From Methylococcaceae bacterium (GTDB lineage Bacteria > Pseudomonadota > Gammaproteobacteria > Methylococcales > Methylococcaceae): 34,088 nucleotides of DNA. The notes under the pieces were generated by a model that was not told where the DNA came from, did no database searches, and saw only the letters and a program-made list of their open reading frames with translations. The DNA lies in the NCBI GenBank assembly GCA_028711365.1, contig JAQTSI010000009.1:1-34088 (forward strand). The letters run 5' to 3'. The translations under genes and the position numbers were made by a program. Positions 1 through 6,632 of this stretch are shown here, one piece after another (position 1 is the first letter of the stretch; each line of letters starts with the position of its first letter).

Positions 1-81
1 TGCCTGCCAGCCAACATTCCTTACCACTCAAGCGATGATGGTTGGCGGGGAAGCATCAATGCCCATCCCTTAAGCAATACA

Positions 82-711
82 AGGCCAGATCGAGGCCATC
101 GAAGACCACGGCGAAGCCTATGGAAGTCCCGCTCGGGTCCATCGGAGGCCACGTCGGGGCCTATGGAAGGCCAGTTCAGGGCCATCGAAGGCCATGTCGA
201 GGCCTATGGAAGGCCAGATCGGGTCCATCGAAGACCACGCCGAGGCCTATGGAAGGCCAGATCAGGGCCTTCGGAGGCCAAGACGTGGTCTATGGAAGGC
301 CAGATCGAGGCCATCGAAGACCACGGCGAAGCCTATGGAAGGCCCGCTCGGGTCCATCGGAGGCCACGTCGGGGCCTATGGAAGGCCAGTTCAGGGCCTT
401 CGGAGACCACGTCGGGGCCTATGGAAGACCCGCTCAGGTCCATCGGAGGCCACGTCGGGGCCTATGGAAGGCCAGATCGAGGCCTTCGGAGACCACGTCG
501 GGGCCTATGGAAGGCCCGCTCAGGGCCTTCGGAGGCCAAGATGTGGTCTATGGAGGCCAGCTCGCGGGCCCTCGAAAGCCAAGGCGGGGCCTATGGAAGA
601 GCGGTCAGGGGCCTTCGGAGGCCAAGGCGTGGCTGACGGAGGCCAGATCAGCGCCATCGAAAGCCACGACCGGGCCTACCGAGGCCAGCTCAGGGGCTAT
701 GAGGGCAAAGC
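82..711. repeat. 43-bp minisatellite, about 14 tandem copies
   Basis: Units begin at 113, 156, 199, 242, 285, 328, 371, 414, 457, 500, 543, 586 and 629, exactly 43 bp apart; the 629 unit is 42 bp, and the array decays after 671. A partial unit precedes 113. Each unit is made of two related half-units of 22 and 21 bp, each starting GGCC and carrying a second GGCC/GACC about 11 bp later, and many contain GATC. Because 43 is not a multiple of 3, the frame rotates with each copy, which leaves all three forward frames open. The long predicted peptides here are therefore a by-product of the repeat. No ribosome-binding site or recognisable protein supports coding. Confidence 0.9.
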
Positions 712-767
712 TGCGGCTTGAATTATGCCCTCAGTCGTCCATACTGATTTCATTCGATCAGGACGGC

Positions 768-838
768 ATTGATTTTCTTGCCCTTTCAGACTTGTGTAGA
801 CACCCTGCCATGGCATGGGTATCTACACAAGTCTGAAA
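768..838. repeat. Abutting ends of two palindromic elements (hairpin)
   Basis: A near-perfect inverted repeat of about 25 bp per arm is centred near 811. Each arm ends in the sequence TATCTACACAAGTC or its complement, which is the terminal repeat seen at 10936, 11258, 15439 and 15681. The left arm with its flank from about 768 matches the right end of the element at 15609-15681. The right arm is the left end of the composite that follows. It therefore reads as two elements placed end to end, not as a simple terminator. No T-run follows it. Confidence 0.75.
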
Positions 839-1156
839 ATACTGGAAAATCAACTCCTTCCCCCTTGCAGGGGACAAAATGGCAGGACAGCCATTTTGCA
901 CGGCGCAGCCGCCCGCAGGGGGTTGGACAGGGATAGTCCAGCCTGAACGTTGGGATGGGGGTAGAGATTCGCCGTATCCAGAAGCGCCGCTGTATCATCA
1001 GCGTTCAACCCCCACCCTAACCCTCAATTATCCAGTCGACAGGGAAGGGTTGCGACTCAAGCAACCGTTTGCAATTGGGCGTGACTCCGCAAGTCATCCC
1101 GAGCGTCTGGATTCCGGCAATCCCTGCCGGAACGACGAGCAAATGTCTTAAGTCAA
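812..1156. repeat. Composite of truncated palindromic elements
   Basis: Bases 820-880 and 951-1028 match 10936-11069. Between them is an extra segment of about 70 bp that contains a small hairpin (AAAATGGC / GCCATTTT) and looks like a separate short insertion. From 1025 to 1156 lies a truncated, reverse-oriented copy of the element at 11070-11214: 1084-1156 is nearly the reverse complement of 11078-11150, and 1031-1045 is the reverse complement of 11155-11169. No gene is visible between the minisatellite and the start at 1197. Confidence 0.75.
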
Positions 1157-1196
1157 TAGCATGGGGAGTGATGCCATCCAAAAGGGGCGTTTGGCG

Positions 1197-2852
1197 ATGA
1201 ATCCCGAAATCTGGCGCTACATTTTCGACACCAGCACTAATCTGGTATTTCTTCACGATGCACAATTCCGCGTGCTGCTCGCCAACCGCGCCTATTGCCG
1301 CGCAGCCAGCATGAGCGAGGCGGAAGCGCAGGGCAAGCCCTATTGGGAAGTTTTCCCACCCGGAGACGGGCCATTGCCTGGATGCAGGGATACCGTGGAC
1401 CATAAAGGCCACGACAACAGTCGGGAGGAGGTGAGGGTCGGGGCGAAGCTTTTTCTCTCCTCGGGTAATACGGTGCGCGATGACCAGGGCAAGATTCTCT
1501 TCGCCCTACATATACTCAGCGACATCACCGCATTAAGGCAATCTGAGGCGGCGCTGGCGGAAAGCGAGCAGCGTATTCGTCACATCATTGAAAACGCGCG
1601 CGATGCCATCATCATCCTGGCCGGGGAAAGCCGCACGATCACCGCCTGGAACCCCGCAGCCGAGGCGATGTTCGGCTATAGCCAGGAGGAGATGATCGGG
1701 CGATTGCTGCACGAGATCATTGCCCCTCCCCGATTCCGCCAGGCGGCGCGCGCCGGCATGGAACATTTCGCCACCACCGGGGAAGGCGTCGCGATCGGCA
1801 AGACCCTGGAATGGGTGGCCCTGCGCAAAAACGGAACGGAATTCCCCATCGAGCTTTCCCTTTCCGCCCTGCGGATCAGCGGTCACTGGCACGCCATCGG
1901 CATCGTTCGCGACATCACATTGCGCAAGACGGCGGAGGATAAGCTACGGGAAAGCGAAGCCCGTTATCGCTTTCTATTTGGAAATATGCTGGAAGGCTAT
2001 GCGCATTGCGAAATGCTGTTTGAGCAGGACACGCCGATCGATTTGATCTATCTTAGCGTCAATCCTGCATTTGAAAAAATCACCGGGCTGAAGCATGTGA
2101 TCGGGAAAAAGATCACCGAACTCATCCCCGGCATACGCGAGACGAATCCGGAATTATTTGAAATCTATGGCCGGGTATCCTTGACCGGTCAGCCGGAAAG
2201 ATTCGAGACATTTGTGGCGGTATGGGATATGTGGCTTTCCATTACCGTCTATGGTTCAAGCCAGGGACATTTTATTGCCATATTCGACGACATCACGACG
2301 CGCAAGCGGGCGGAAGTCACACTACAAAACATGGCAGCGCAATACCATGCCGTATTCGAATCGACTTCGGATGCGATCACGCTGCTCGACGAGAACGGCT
2401 TTTTCGATTGCAACGGGTCTGGCTTGCGGATGTTCGGCTACCCCACGCGAGAGGAATTCATGGGCAAACAGCCTATCCATCTTTCCGCGCCCACCCAGCC
2501 CGACGGCGAGGATTCGATGAGTCTGGTCAATGAACGCACCGCCATGGCATTAAAGGGCGGTAGCCATCGGTTCGAATGGCTGTTTCGCCGGCCCGACGGC
2601 GTTGAATTTTTCGGCGAGGTATTGCTGACCGCCATGGATCTGTACGGCAAGCGGGTACTGCAAGGCACGGTGCGCGACATCACCGCACGCAAGCAAGCGG
2701 AAGCCAACCTTGCCGAACAGATGGAGGAACTGCGCCGCTGGCACGACACCACCCTGGGCCGGGAGATGCGCATCCTCGAGCTTAAGCATGAAGTGAACGA
2801 ACTGCTGGCCCAAGCCGGGCAGCCGCCGCGCTATCCCAGCGCAGAGGAGTAG
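1197..2852 (+). CDS. Four-PAS sensory protein without kinase domain
   Basis: This is a 551-residue soluble sensor with four consecutive PAS domains, at about residues 5-120, 122-250, 253-372 and 378-500. The PAC-type endings (DIT followed by a basic K/R-x-A-E stretch) mark the joints. The tail, at about 510-545, carries the charged segment LGREMRILELKHEVNELL, a helix often found at the end of PAS proteins that lack a transmitter. There is no HisKA, HATPase, GGDEF or EAL domain, so output must come from a partner, plausibly the downstream Kai proteins or kinases (inference). An in-frame ATG lies 36 bp earlier, but the AAAGGGG at 1181-1187 is well spaced for the ATG at 1197. It is followed by a heptad-repeat spacer and then kaiC on the same strand. 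Ligands of the PAS domains cannot be told from sequence. Confidence 0.88.
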   Translation: MNPEIWRYIFDTSTNLVFLHDAQFRVLLANRAYCRAASMSEAEAQGKPYWEVFPPGDGPLPGCRDTVDHKGHDNSREEVRVGAKLFLSSGNTVRDDQGKILFALHILSDITALRQSEAALAESEQRIRHIIENARDAIIILAGESRTITAWNPAAEAMFGYSQEEMIGRLLHEIIAPPRFRQAARAGMEHFATTGEGVAIGKTLEWVALRKNGTEFPIELSLSALRISGHWHAIGIVRDITLRKTAEDKLRESEARYRFLFGNMLEGYAHCEMLFEQDTPIDLIYLSVNPAFEKITGLKHVIGKKITELIPGIRETNPELFEIYGRVSLTGQPERFETFVAVWDMWLSITVYGSSQGHFIAIFDDITTRKRAEVTLQNMAAQYHAVFESTSDAITLLDENGFFDCNGSGLRMFGYPTREEFMGKQPIHLSAPTQPDGEDSMSLVNERTAMALKGGSHRFEWLFRRPDGVEFFGEVLLTAMDLYGKRVLQGTVRDITARKQAEANLAEQMEELRRWHDTTLGREMRILELKHEVNELLAQAGQPPRYPSAEE

Positions 2853-2856
2853 AGAA

Positions 2857-3002
2857 ATGCGGATTTCGGATTTCGGATTTCGGAATGCGGAAGCAGTCAA
2901 TTGCGGAATTCGGATTGCTGATTTCGGATTTCAATCCGCATTCCGAAATCTGCATTCCGCATTTCATCTGCCTCCGCATTCCCCATTCCGAAATCCGCAA
3001 TA
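2857..3002. repeat. Heptad inverted tract A, before kaiC
   Basis: A 7-bp-periodic tract: variants of GCGGAAT, GCGGATT and TTCGGAT fill about 2857-2930, and their reverse complements (ATTCCGC, ATCCGC, ATTCCGA) fill about 2934-3002. The two halves can pair along roughly 65 bp, so a transcript would carry a long imperfect hairpin just upstream of the kaiC ribosome-binding site. The same design recurs in four later spacers. No coding content. Confidence 0.9.
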
Positions 3003-3017
3003 AAGTAGGAGAGAGTC

Positions 3018-4754
3018 ATGGCACCACTCGAGTCAGAAACAAAACCCAAGCCAGAAACAAAGCCAATCGCCAAGTCCAGGCCGCAACTGCCTAAATCGCC
3101 GACCGGCATCCAGGGGCTGGACGAGATCACCGGCGGCGGATTGCCCCAAGGCCGGCCTACGCTGATCTGCGGCAGCGCAGGCTGTGGTAAGACCCTGCTC
3201 GCCATGGAATTCATCGTGCGCGGCGCGATGCAGTACGATGAACCGGGCGTCTTCATGGCATTCGAGGAGAACGAAAAAGACCTGACTCAAAACGTCGCCT
3301 CGCTCGGCTTCGACCTGAATGATTTGATCGCCCGCCAAATGATGGTGTTGGATTTCGTCTACATCGAGCGCAGCGAGATCGAAGAGACCGGCGAATTCGA
3401 TCTGGAAGGGTTGTTCATCCGCTTAGGTCTTGCCATCGATGCCATCGGCGCCAAGCGCGTCGTGCTGGACACCATCGAATCGCTGTTTTCCGGCTTGCCC
3501 AATCCGCTGATCCTGCGCGCCGAACTGCGCCGATTGTTTCGCTGGCTGAAGGATAAAGGCGTCACCGCCATCATCACCGGCGAACGTGGCGACGAGACCT
3601 TGACCCGCCAAGGGCTGGAAGAATATGTCTCCGACTGCGTGATCGTGCTCGACCATCGCGTCAGCGACCAGGTCTGCTCGCGGCGCTTGCGTGTGGTCAA
3701 GTATCGTGGCTCGACCCACGGCACCAATGAGTATCCGTTTCTGATCGACGAAGACGGCTTTGCGGTGTTGCCTGTCACCTCGCTCGGTTTACAGCACATC
3801 GCGTCCACCGATCGAATCCCCACCGGCGTCGCGCAGCTCGACGCCATGTTGGGCGGAGCGGGCTATTATCGCGGCAGCAGCGTGGTGGTCTCCGGCACGG
3901 CGGGAACCGGCAAGAGCAGTCTCGCCGCGCATTTCGCCGAAGCCGCCTGCCGTCGCGGCGAGCGCGCCCTGTATTTTGCCTTCGAGGAGTCGCCCCATCA
4001 GATCATGCGCAACATGCGTTCCATCGGCATCGATCTGGAGCCTTGGGCGCGGCAAGGTTTGCTCCGGTTTTGCGCCAACCGTCCCAGCTTTGCGGGCCTG
4101 GAAATGCACCTGACGACGATGCACAAGATGATCCACGACTTCGAACCGCAGGTGGTGATCCTGGACCCATTGACCAGTTTCGCCATCGGCGGCAATGAGA
4201 CCGAAGTCAAATCCATGTTGATGCGGCTGGTGGATATGCTAAAAACACAACAGATCACCGGCTTCTTCACCAGCTTGACTGCGGCTGGCCCAGTGCTCGA
4301 ACACACCCAAGTGGCCATTTCGTCCCTGATCGACACCTGGCTGCTGCTGCGCGACATCGAAATCGGCGGCGAACGCAATCGCGGCTTGTATGTCCTGAAA
4401 TCGCGCGGCATGGCGCATTCCAACCAGATTCGCGAGTTCCTGCTCACCGATCACGGCGTGGAATTGCGCGAGGTCTATGTCGGTCCGGGTGGCGTGCTGA
4501 CCGGATCGAGCAGGCTGGCGCAAGAGGCACAAGAGCAAGCCGTGAAGTTGACGCGCGAACAGGAAATCGAGCGCCGGCAACTCGAATTGGAACGCAAGCG
4601 CAAGGCACTGGAAGCCCAGATCGCCGCCATGCACGCCGAGTTCGAGGCGCAAGCAGCCGAAACGATGAAAATCATCGAGCAGGAACAAGCCCGGGAAGCA
4701 CTATTAGAGCAAGAACGCTTGGACATGGGGCGAAGCCGGAAAGCAGACAGATGA
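3018..4754 (+). CDS. kaiC: KaiC-family double-domain ATPase
   Basis: A KaiC homologue of 578 residues with two RecA-like domains. CI has Walker A GSAGCGKT (52-59) and the glutamate pair E83-E84. CII has GTAGTGKS (293-300) and E323-E324. At the place of the cyanobacterial S431/T432 phosphosites it has ISSLID, so the predicted autophosphorylation pair is S435-S436. Family members hydrolyse ATP as hexamers, autophosphorylate in CII and bind KaiB through CI. The C-terminus differs from the clock protein: about 70 charged residues (roughly 505-578) form a predicted coiled coil. AGGAGAG at 3007-3013 supports the ATG at 3018. No kaiA is seen, so this is likely a KaiC-type signalling switch; rhythmic function is unproven. 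Confidence 0.95.
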   Translation: MAPLESETKPKPETKPIAKSRPQLPKSPTGIQGLDEITGGGLPQGRPTLICGSAGCGKTLLAMEFIVRGAMQYDEPGVFMAFEENEKDLTQNVASLGFDLNDLIARQMMVLDFVYIERSEIEETGEFDLEGLFIRLGLAIDAIGAKRVVLDTIESLFSGLPNPLILRAELRRLFRWLKDKGVTAIITGERGDETLTRQGLEEYVSDCVIVLDHRVSDQVCSRRLRVVKYRGSTHGTNEYPFLIDEDGFAVLPVTSLGLQHIASTDRIPTGVAQLDAMLGGAGYYRGSSVVVSGTAGTGKSSLAAHFAEAACRRGERALYFAFEESPHQIMRNMRSIGIDLEPWARQGLLRFCANRPSFAGLEMHLTTMHKMIHDFEPQVVILDPLTSFAIGGNETEVKSMLMRLVDMLKTQQITGFFTSLTAAGPVLEHTQVAISSLIDTWLLLRDIEIGGERNRGLYVLKSRGMAHSNQIREFLLTDHGVELREVYVGPGGVLTGSSRLAQEAQEQAVKLTREQEIERRQLELERKRKALEAQIAAMHAEFEAQAAETMKIIEQEQAREALLEQERLDMGRSRKADR

Positions 4755-4929
4755 TTGCGGAATGCGGAGGAACAAATTGCGGAATGCGGAATGCAGATTT
4801 CGGAATTCATTCCGCACTCCGCAATCAGAACGCCTCCGCATTCCGAACTCCGCAATTGACTGCCTCCGCATTCCGCATTCTGAAATCCGCAATTGACTGC
4901 CTCCGCAATTGAATATTCCGCAATTAACT
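4753..4929. repeat. Heptad inverted tract B, between kaiC and kaiB
   Basis: GCGGAAT-type heptads run to about 4805, then the complementary TCCGCAT/TCCGCAA heptads run to about 4926. The right half is interrupted by short spacers of the type TTGACTGCC that recur three times at intervals of about 40 bp. The tract starts at the kaiC stop and ends just before the kaiB ribosome-binding site. Confidence 0.9.
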
Positions 4930-4941
4930 AGGGAATTTGAG

Positions 4942-5277
4942 ATGACAACGAAACCAACCACGCCATCGGCGCCTGAAACCGAGCCAGCCCAAGCAGAATC
5001 AGATACCTTTATCCTGCGGTTATATGTCGCCGGGCAGACTCCCAAATCCATGGCGGCTTTTTCCAATCTGAAGACAATCTGCGAAGATCATCTGGCTGGG
5101 CGCTACCAAATCGAAGTGATAGACCTGCTGGAAAACCCCCAACTGGCACGTGGCGACCAAATCCTGGCCATCCCGACGCTGGTGCGGAAGCTCCCCGAGC
5201 CGGTGCGCAAGATCATCGGCGATCTCTCCAACACCGAGCGCGTGCTGGTCGGCCTGGACCTGCGGCCAAGAGAGTGA
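4942..5277 (+). CDS. kaiB: KaiB, first copy
   Basis: A thioredoxin-like KaiB of 111 residues. The core (about 24-107) keeps the family landmarks [41 protein letters not shown] and RVLVGLDL. KaiB binds the CI ring of KaiC after a fold switch and, in cyanobacteria, recruits output kinases. Of the three copies here, this one is closest to cyanobacterial KaiB in the xxNPQLA segment. AGGGAA (4930-4935) lies at good spacing before the ATG at 4942; an upstream in-frame TTG inside the repeat tract has no such support. It follows kaiC on the same strand across tract B, so the two are probably co-transcribed. The N-terminal 20 residues are Thr/Pro/Glu-rich and likely flexible. Confidence 0.93.
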   Translation: MTTKPTTPSAPETEPAQAESDTFILRLYVAGQTPKSMAAFSNLKTICEDHLAGRYQIEVIDLLENPQLARGDQILAIPTLVRKLPEPVRKIIGDLSNTERVLVGLDLRPRE

Positions 5278-5434
5278 GGAATTGCGGAATGCGGAATGCG
5301 GAATGCGGAATGCGGAATAAAATGCTAAATCCGCAATTCGAAATCTGCAATCCGCAATTGAATGCTTCCGCAATCCCCATTCCGGAATCCGCAATTGAAT
5401 GCCTCCGCATTCCGAAATCCGAAATCCGCAATTC
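5278..5434. repeat. Heptad inverted tract C, between kaiB copies
   Basis: The left half has five nearly perfect tandem GCGGAAT heptads (about 5283-5320). The right half has TCCGCAATT, TCCGCAT and CCGAAAT units to about 5434. The forward frame through the tract is open and would add about 58 spurious residues to the next KaiB if an upstream start were used. Confidence 0.9.
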
Positions 5435-5447
5435 TTTGGGTGATAGC

Positions 5448-5792
5448 ATGGTAAAAAAGAAAGTCACCGATTCGACTGAAGCGTTTGAACGAGCGCTGGA
5501 CAGCCAAGCTGAACAATACTATACCTTGCGCTTATATGTCACTGGCACGACGCCGCAATCCGTGCGCGCCATCGCCAATGTCAAAAAGATCTGCGAGGAA
5601 CACCTGCAAGGGCACTATGAGCTGGAGGTAGTCGACCTGTACCAGCAGCCGCAACTGGCCCAAGGCGAGCAGATCATCGCCGCGCCGACCCTCATCAAGA
5701 AATTGCCGCTCCCGCTGCGCCGCATCATCGGCGACATGTCGAAAGCCGAGCGCGTGCTGGTAGGGCTGGATTTGAGGAAGAAGCCCAGTTAA
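5448..5792 (+). CDS. kaiB: KaiB, second copy
   Basis: A KaiB-fold protein of 114 residues; the KaiB core spans about 27-110. It shows LRLYVTGTTP, VVDLYQQPQLA, APTLIKKLPLPLRRIIGDMS and RVLVGLDL. The xxQQPQLA segment groups it with the third copy rather than the first, suggesting a duplication followed by specialisation. The ATG at 5448 was chosen because everything upstream in frame is heptad repeat, while MVKKKVTDSTEAF looks like a genuine N-terminus. GGGTGA (5438-5443) is a modest ribosome-binding site. It probably binds KaiC or a PAS/HD-GYP partner (inference). It is followed by the longest repeat tract and a damaged gene. Confidence 0.92.
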   Translation: MVKKKVTDSTEAFERALDSQAEQYYTLRLYVTGTTPQSVRAIANVKKICEEHLQGHYELEVVDLYQQPQLAQGEQIIAAPTLIKKLPLPLRRIIGDMSKAERVLVGLDLRKKPS

Positions 5793-6073
5793 ATGCGGAT
5801 TTCGGAATGCAGATTGCGGAGGCAGTGAATTGCGGATTTCGGAATGCGGATTGCGGAGGAACCGATTGCGGATTTCGGATTTCGGAATGCGGAGGCATTC
5901 AAGTGCGGAATGGGGAATGCGGATTTGAATCCGAAATCTGCATTCCGCATTCCGCAATTCTTCTGCTTCCGCATTCCGCATTCCGAAATCCGCACTTCTT
6001 CTGCCTCCGCAATCTGCATTCCGAAATCCGCACTTCTTCTGCCTCCGCATTCCGCATTCCGAAATCCGCAATT
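5793..6073. repeat. Heptad inverted tract D, 281 bp, the longest
   Basis: GCGGATT, TTCGGAT and GCGGAAT heptads occupy about 5793-5930; complementary heptads occupy about 5930-6073. The right half holds three copies of a module of about 37 bp (four heptads plus a CTTCTGCC-type spacer). This shows a second, higher-order periodicity above the 7-bp unit. The pairing potential exceeds 100 bp per arm. Confidence 0.9.
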
Positions 6074-6077
6074 ACCC

Positions 6078-6433
6078 ATGGTGGATAAGTTGGAGTTGAA
6101 GCATCGCACGAAGCAGTTCGCGCTGCGGGTTATCCGCTTGGTCGAAGCGCTTCCGCGTGGGCAGACGGCAGAGATATTAGGAAGGCAATTGCTGCGTTCG
6201 GGAACTTCGGTGGGGCAAATTATCGGGCAGCCTGCCGCGCCAAATCCACCGCCGACTTCATTGCGAAGATGGGAATCGTGGAAGAGGAATCCGACGAGTC
6301 GGTATACTGGATGGAATTATTGGTTGAAACCGGAATCGTGAAAGCAGAGCAATTGGAGTCATTGATGAAAGAAGGCAATGAAATACTGGCGATCACCGTC
6401 GCGTCCATCAATACAGCCAAGAAACACAGATGA
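6078..6433 (+). pseudogene. Four-helix-bundle protein gene, -1 frameshift
   Basis: Read in two frames, this gives a protein of about 118 residues of the small four-helix-bundle family related to the 23S rRNA intervening-sequence protein (TIGR02436-like). The first part runs from ATG 6078 (MVDKLELKHRTKQFALRVIR) to LLRSGTSVG. The second part continues in the -1 frame with ANYRAACRAK, VYWMELL and ASINTAKKHR, ending at TGA 6431-6433. The break is in a run of four G at 6212-6215; a fifth G restores the whole family pattern. This is either a real single-base loss or a homopolymer sequencing error. Molecular function of the family is unknown. No ribosome-binding site is visible, because repeat tract D ends 4 bp before the start. 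Confidence 0.8.
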
Positions 6434-6632
6434 ATTGCGGAATGCGGAAGCGCAAGAATTGCGGAATTCGGATTGCAGATTGCGGAATGAAATCCAAATT
6501 CCGAAATCCGCACTTGAACGCCTCCGCAATCCGCAATCCGCAATCCGCAATCCGCAATCCGCAATCCGCAATCCGCAATCCGCATTCCGCATTCCGCAAT
6601 TCTTATGCTTCCGCACTCCGCACTCCGCAATT
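6434..6632. repeat. Heptad inverted tract E with 8 perfect TCCGCAA units
   Basis: The left half (to about 6490) has GCGGAAT/GCGGATT heptads. The right half contains eight perfect tandem TCCGCAA units at 6523-6578 followed by three near-identical ones to 6599, then degenerate units to 6632. A perfect short tandem run of this kind is expected to be prone to slippage. It ends directly at the next start codon. Confidence 0.9.

Noticed and set aside
82..711. CRISPR array
   Set aside because: Units are contiguous with no unique spacers, and no cas genes are present.
42..836. Long repetitive protein of 264 residues, and two overlapping long frames
   Set aside because: All three forward frames stay open only because the 43-bp unit rotates the frame. 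The start would be TTG without a ribosome-binding site, and the end runs into an element terminal repeat.
879..1151. 90-residue forward ORF after the minisatellite
   Set aside because: It lies wholly in repeat-element DNA and resembles no protein.
1017..1412. 131-residue reverse ORF opposite the PAS protein start
   Set aside because: It overlaps repeat DNA and the clear PAS coding frame; no family resemblance.
5274..5447. N-terminal extension of the second KaiB
   Set aside because: It is translated heptad repeat; the KaiB-like sequence and a plausible ribosome-binding site point to 5448.
5789..6109. Reverse-strand proteins with repeated NADCG/RNAEC motifs in the repeat tracts
   Set aside because: A 7-bp repeat gives 7-residue periodic peptides in every frame. 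They have no start signals and no conserved family.
6378..6632. N-terminal extension of the PAS-GAF-HD-GYP protein
   Set aside because: The first part is the tail of the frameshifted gene in the wrong frame, and the rest is heptad repeat.
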